Below are positions 9,207 through 12,500 of a stretch of 12,500 nt of DNA, in pieces. Both the position numbers and the translations under genes were made by a program. The notes below the pieces were generated by a model. The model saw nothing but the letters and a program-made list of their open reading frames with translations, was not told the DNA's origin and searched no databases. Each line of letters starts with the position of its first letter. The first letter of the stretch is position 1. This stretch comes from Chrysomallon squamiferum (taxonomy: Eukaryota; Mollusca; Gastropoda; Neomphalida; Peltospiridae), in contig CM022671.1 of NCBI GenBank assembly GCA_012295275.1, forward strand, positions 4,474,065-4,486,564. The letters run 5' to 3'.

Positions 9207-9512
9207 CTGTACAAATCCGCTGATCGCATTCGTAATCTTCTCTCATTGCCCAAAAAATCTACGTCGTCATTACCATGTTTATCACTGCGGTGTCACTTAC
9301 ACGTCATGAACCACGTAGAAGACATTACCTTTAGATATAAAACAACGTCTGTTAACAAAATACAAAAGAAAGAAGCCGACCGTTTCGGGATCCGATTTGA
9401 AACTAGGATAGGTCGTCTCGCTGTCATAGCTTTGTTGAAATATTTAAGCGAGAATGACCACGTCATCCGGCAGATAAGACGCCGTCACGTGACTTTGAAA
9501 GCGCGCGGATGA
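9207..9512 (+). CDS. Longest non-repetitive open frame; possible terminal exon
   Basis: The frame is open from just after a TGA at 9204-9206 to a TGA at 9510-9512, giving 101 sense codons of ordinary complexity. The first ATG is at 9306 and would give 68 residues. The C-terminal half is basic (motifs RFETRIGRLAVIALLKYL, then RQIRRRH). About 190 bases before 9317 contain no AG dinucleotide at all, which fits a splice acceptor at 9317-9318 (exon from 9319) or at 9333-9334 (exon from 9335). A possible AATAAA lies about 160 bases after the stop, at 9670-9675. Against a real gene: no family is recognised, and the 3' part holds a perfect GTCACGTGAC palindrome and CpG-rich motifs typical of regulatory DNA. 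It could be a terminal exon, a decayed mobile-element fragment, or a chance open frame in a higher-GC island. Confidence 0.3.
   Translation: MYKSADRIRNLLSLPKKSTSSLPCLSLRCHLHVMNHVEDITFRYKTTSVNKIQKKEADRFGIRFETRIGRLAVIALLKYLSENDHVIRQIRRRHVTLKARG
9484..9493. promoter_or_regulatory. Palindromic E-box GTCACGTGAC
   Basis: A second perfect copy of the ten-base palindrome seen at 2370-2379, here in a CpG-containing patch (GACGCCGTCACGTGAC, then GCGCGCGG). A further CATGTGACGTG lies at 9536-9546. It overlaps the open frame 9207-9512, so it may be coding sequence by chance. Confidence 0.35.
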
Positions 9513-9719
9513 GTTAGTGTTTATTTTTAAACATCATGTGACGTGTCGAGAACGATCCCGGAACGGTAAATGTGGTAAACATTGCAAAATAAGAGGTAAT
9601 GGTATGATGATGAAATATTGATGAAATGATGATGTTAATAATAATGATGTTTACGGGGGCAAAAAAAAAAATAAACATGTTGGTAATATTAACACAAATA
9701 AACAATCCTAAAAAGTTTT

Positions 9720-10007
9720 GGGTGTGGGGGGAAAAATTAAGAAAAATTACATAAACAGCAAGAACTGAAGTAAAAAATAAAAATTTTTAAAAAAAAAACT
9801 GGAAAGATAAAATGTGTAAGAAAAACAAACAAAAAGTTCATTGCGAAACTTAAAAATTGGATAAATTAGAAACACAGACTGAAATGCTTGTGTAGATACT
9901 GACAGAGTTAAAGGGAGAAAGAAAGAAGAAGGACGACAAAGACAGAAAATTAAAGAAATAGGATAAATTAAAGAGAACAAAACAGAGAAAGGAAAAAGAT
10001 ATATATA

Positions 10008-10051
<44 letters not shown>

Positions 10052-10174
10052 CGTAAAAAGAATGAAACAAAAAAAAAAGAAAAAAAAAGAAAAAAACTGA
10101 GAGAAATAGAGTGATAGAGAGAAGGAGATAGAAAGAAAGAAATAGAAGATAAATATATACAGAGACTAACCAAT

Positions 10175-10218
<44 letters not shown>

Positions 10219-10660
10219 AAAAAAAAGAAAATGGATTTAGTTGAAAACAGGAAAAGTTATTTTTGTATCCTGACAGTAAAAGTGTGTTTCTTAGAAACAC
10301 ACCTTGAAAATTGTCACGTACAAAAGTGAATGATTTATTTAGATAATTCTGATGTATAATTTTCTCTCTTCAGTTACTGAAGAATTATCGTTTCGACTGA
10401 GGCAGAAGAAAAACACACACACCCTTAAATCTGATAAAAAGAACTGAAAGTCGAAAGTGAAAAGAAAAGGTCAATGTACTGAAAGATAATTACATACGTA
10501 TATACAGTCAGACAAAAAAAAAAAAAAAAAAAAAAAACGTATATCTAGAAAAAAAAAATATATCTCCCCAAGAAAAGAAAAAACAACAAAAAAAAAAAAA
10601 AAAAAAAATTATTATTAATAATAATAAAATAAATTAAAATAAAAAATAGAAGAAAATATT
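9720..10660. repeat. Purine-rich domain with (GA)n and poly-A runs
   Basis: The plus strand is dominated by A and G over about 900 bases. It includes a (GA)n run at 10012-10049, GAAA-type words on both sides, and poly-A runs at 10179-10216 (38 bases), 10514-10537 and 10588-10608, followed by TTA/ATA units to 10626. The minus-strand open frames here are Leu-Ser and Phe-rich repeat translations. Confidence 0.85.
10282..10302. promoter_or_regulatory. 21-base near-perfect palindrome with a STAT-type core
   Basis: Two ten-base arms (GTGTGTTTCT and AGAAACACAC) are exact reverse complements around a single central T. The middle reads TTCTTAGAA, matching the TTCNNNGAA form bound by STAT proteins. 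It is not part of the flanking purine repeats. Function is not shown. Confidence 0.35.
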
Positions 10661-10726
10661 TTAAGTGTTACATAAACACCTATAAATATATCCAAATAAA
10701 TATATGATTAAGTTTATGATGCATGA

Positions 10727-10727
<1 letters not shown>

Positions 10728-10782
<55 letters not shown>
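10728..10782. repeat. (TG)n dinucleotide tract, 55 bases
   Basis: A perfect alternating T/G run lying at the boundary between the purine-rich domain before it and a pyrimidine-rich stretch after it. Confidence 0.97.
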
Positions 10783-10783
<1 letters not shown>

Positions 10784-11117
10784 TATTTTTATACAAACGT
10801 ATTTGCTATAATATTCTCGGCTTAGTTTTTTTACTTCCTTCTTTCATTAAATCTTTCATATCTTTTTCTGTTTTCTTTCCTTATACTCTTTTTTCTTCCT
10901 TGTTCTGAATTATCTCTTACACATTTTGTCTTCTGTTTTTCTCATTTTCTTTTCTTGATTTTTTTTTCTTACTTTTATCTGAGTAATTTAACGTAAACAG
11001 GACACATGTGTAAAAATAAAATAAATAATTATTCAAAAAGCTAATCTGAAGTTGTAAACCTGCTAAAAAATAAGAAACAAATAAACAAAACATACTTATT
11101 TACTTATGACAACAGTA
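10783..11117. other. Pyrimidine-rich stretch then AT-rich DNA, no gene
   Basis: From about 10820 to 10980 the plus strand is mostly T and C (TTTTCTTTCC-type words). After 10980 composition returns to AT-rich. No coding signal is seen. Confidence 0.5.
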
Positions 11118-11326
11118 TGACGTATATACTTGACCGTTTAAATGACCTTAATATGTAATGTATTCATAAAATAGTGACATAATGTAGTTCTTTAAAAGTA
11201 ACCTAATAACGTTTACAAACGTGACGTAATAACGTTTCACAAACATGACGTAATACGTTCTAGAAAAGTGACGTAATCTATTCGAAGAGAAATGACGTAA
11301 TATATTTCTAGAAAAGGTAGCGTAAT
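11118..11326 (+). repeat. Degenerate minisatellite, about 24-base units with TGACGTAAT cores
   Basis: Cores begin at 11118, 11143, 11175, 11199, 11222, 11246, 11269, 11293 and 11318. The spacings are 25, 32, 24, 23, 24, 23, 24 and 25 bases. Four cores (11222, 11246, 11269, 11293) are exactly TGACGTAAT and the others are variants such as TGACATAAT, TAACCTAAT and TAGCGTAAT. Units pair into a roughly 48-base higher order: TTCTAGAA occurs at 11258-11265 and 11306-11313, and AATAACGTTT follows two adjacent cores (11199, 11222). The core resembles CRE/bZIP sites, but a plain tandem repeat without function is equally possible. Confidence 0.75.
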
Positions 11327-11561
11327 CTGGCTGAACAGTAGATTAAAGTTTTAAAAGACACAGGATCAATTCTTCTCGATCCTATTTTAAGTTATTTTTC
11401 ACTATTTCTTAATAAGAATCTATGTTTAAATGATAATTTTAAAAATGCTAAGGTATGTTTATATTAATCAATTTGTACGGCGAAAGATATTCTTACTAAT
11501 TATAGTAATACCAATAAAAAAAATTTATGAGATTTTTTTTTGCTAACTTGTGACGCTTTAT
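11327..11561. other. AT-rich single-copy stretch
   Basis: A six-base inverted repeat (AGGATC at 11362-11367, GATCCT at 11378-11383) is visible. The 14-base word at 11548-11561 (TTGTGACGCTTTAT) also occurs at 1399-1412. Nothing else is seen. Confidence 0.4.
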
Positions 11562-11705
11562 AACATGATATGATATGATATGAAATAACATAACGTAACA
11601 TAAGACAATAAAATGTAATATAATATAATATTATACAATATAATATAATATAATATAATATAATATAATATAATATAATATAATATAATATAATATAATA
11701 TGATA
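11562..11705. repeat. Pentanucleotide array grading from TGATA/ACATA to (TAATA)n
   Basis: About three TGATA-type units are followed by variant AACAT/AACGT/AAGAC pentamers, then TAATA units, with twelve perfect TAATA copies at 11641-11700 and a final TGATA. The five-base phase is largely kept while the unit sequence changes. Confidence 0.92.
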
Positions 11706-12106
11706 CAACAGCGTCAAATTTAGGCCACAGACAACATAAAACAGAAATTAACTGAAAATGGCAATTTCCTTAAACTTCTAATAACGTCTTTAAACGTTAT
11801 TGTTAGTAAAGAATGGTAAGCTAAATTATTTAAAATATACTTAATCTACTTGTTCACAGCAGCATACGTACATTTTCAGCAGAAACACAAATAAAATAAG
11901 CAACTTTAAAGTATCCAAAAGTATTTTATTTAATACACTTAAGAAATTTGTCAATACCCCCACAGGTTCATTATGACAAGAAATAAAAATGTCGTTTGCA
12001 AACATTTAAAATGTATCTGTGCACTTTGTCATAACACTCCAGGAGCACTTTAATAGGTAATAAAAATAACAATAAAACCTGAATATACGAAATGTATTTA
12101 GGCGCT
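11706..12106. other. AT-rich gene-free stretch with a small inverted repeat
   Basis: AATAACGT at 11780-11787 and ACGTTATT at 11794-11801 form an eight-base inverted repeat with a six-base loop. The AATAACGT word is shared with the minisatellite at 11118-11326. Nothing else is recognised. Confidence 0.45.
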
Positions 12107-12126
12107 TATATATGTATATATATATA

Positions 12127-12170
<44 letters not shown>
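12107..12170. repeat. (TA)n followed by (TG)n
   Basis: TATATG/TATATA units to about 12126, then a perfect TG run at 12129-12170. Confidence 0.95.
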
Positions 12171-12174
<4 letters not shown>

Positions 12175-12420
12175 TGTGAGTGCACGCGCACGCAATTGCA
12201 CAAAACAATCATTTAACAAAACATAAAATTATTTTTAGACTATTTATTCAGGCCATTTTAAACAAGCAATCAAGCGATTATATATCTATTCTTTTCAATT
12301 TGTATGGGAAAAAACCTCTTTTTACAGATCTTATCTATATAGTGTATATCAAAGTTATATTTAGCCTGGGTTATTTTTTCAAGGCGGAACGGTTTTAAAA
12401 TTTACAATTTTGTTTCGTAG
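12171..12420. other. AT-rich stretch, possible intron end
   Basis: Two splice-acceptor-like sites are visible: CCTCTTTTTACAG ending at 12327, followed by 22 open codons to the TAA at 12396-12398, and TTTTGTTTCGTAG ending at 12420, followed by the open frame to the window end. Only one of them could be used with a given downstream frame. Confidence 0.3.
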
Positions 12421-12500
12421 GTAAAGAAAAAAATGAAGTGAAGAAAATTGCCCCAAAGGTGAAAAAACATAATTGTATTTTGATGAAAAATGTACACCTA
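12421..12500 (+). CDS. Possible exon start running off the window, Lys-rich
   Basis: A T-rich tract (CAATTTTGTTTCG) ends in TAG at 12418-12420, with no AG in the preceding 35 or so bases. After it, one frame (codons from 12423, two bases completing a split codon) is open for 26 codons to the window end. It begins KEKNEVKKIAPKVKKHN and continues to NVHL. The same frame carries a TAA at 12396-12398, upstream of the putative acceptor, so an exon would have to start after that point. The other two frames stop at once. The length is too short to exclude chance in AT-rich DNA. No protein family is recognised. Confidence 0.3.

Noticed and set aside
12180-12398. Plus-strand frame of 72 codons near the right end
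   Set aside because: It begins in the tail of a (TG)n tract, has AT-driven residue content and shows no domain. Only its last 22 codons, after an acceptor-like site, deserve mention.

Overview
The window looks like intergenic or intronic DNA from a eukaryotic nuclear genome, and I recognise no complete gene in it. The signs are strong AT richness and a very high density of simple repeats: long (GA/CT)n, (CA/TG)n, (ACAT/ATGT)n, (GACA/GATA)n, (AAAT)n, and poly-A or poly-T runs of up to 67 bases. There are also no long open frames outside repeats and no bacterial-style gene packing. The mix of ACAT/ATGT, GACA/GATA and long GA tracts with scattered CpG-containing single-copy islands reminds me of molluscan genomes, cephalopods or gastropods in particular. 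That is an impression from composition only, held with low confidence.

Layout. 1-205 is AT-rich single-copy DNA with one poly-A run. 206-354 (minus strand) is a good candidate for a terminal coding exon. 366-1212 is a composite ACAT / GACA / AAAT microsatellite field. 1213-4450 alternates five large dinucleotide or mononucleotide tracts with short higher-GC islands carrying CRE-, E-box-, ETS-, YY1- and NRF-1-like sites. 4450-6117 holds two GT/GTAT fields, a single-copy stretch with one CpG-rich patch, and a perfect 67-base poly-A. 6330-6830 is a second single-copy island with promoter-type motifs. 6911-8397 is dominated by AT-rich repeats and a 470-base CA/ACAT field. 8398-9206 is AT-rich with a GT-rich segment. 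9207-9512 is the longest non-repetitive open frame in the window (101 sense codons) and a possible terminal exon. 9720-10660 is a strongly purine-biased domain and 10783-10980 a pyrimidine-biased one. 11118-11326 is a degenerate minisatellite of roughly 24 bases, each unit carrying a TGACGTAAT-like core. 11562-11705 is a pentanucleotide array. The last 80 bases may be the start of a plus-strand exon running off the window.

The possible exons at the two ends are on opposite strands and cannot be tied to one gene. The most distinctive structures are the 24-base array and the recurrence of the same few promoter-type motifs (TCACGTGAC, ACCGGAA, TACTGCGCAT, CGTGACGTCATC) in the single-copy islands. 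I found no tRNA, rRNA, CRISPR array or recognisable transposon protein.
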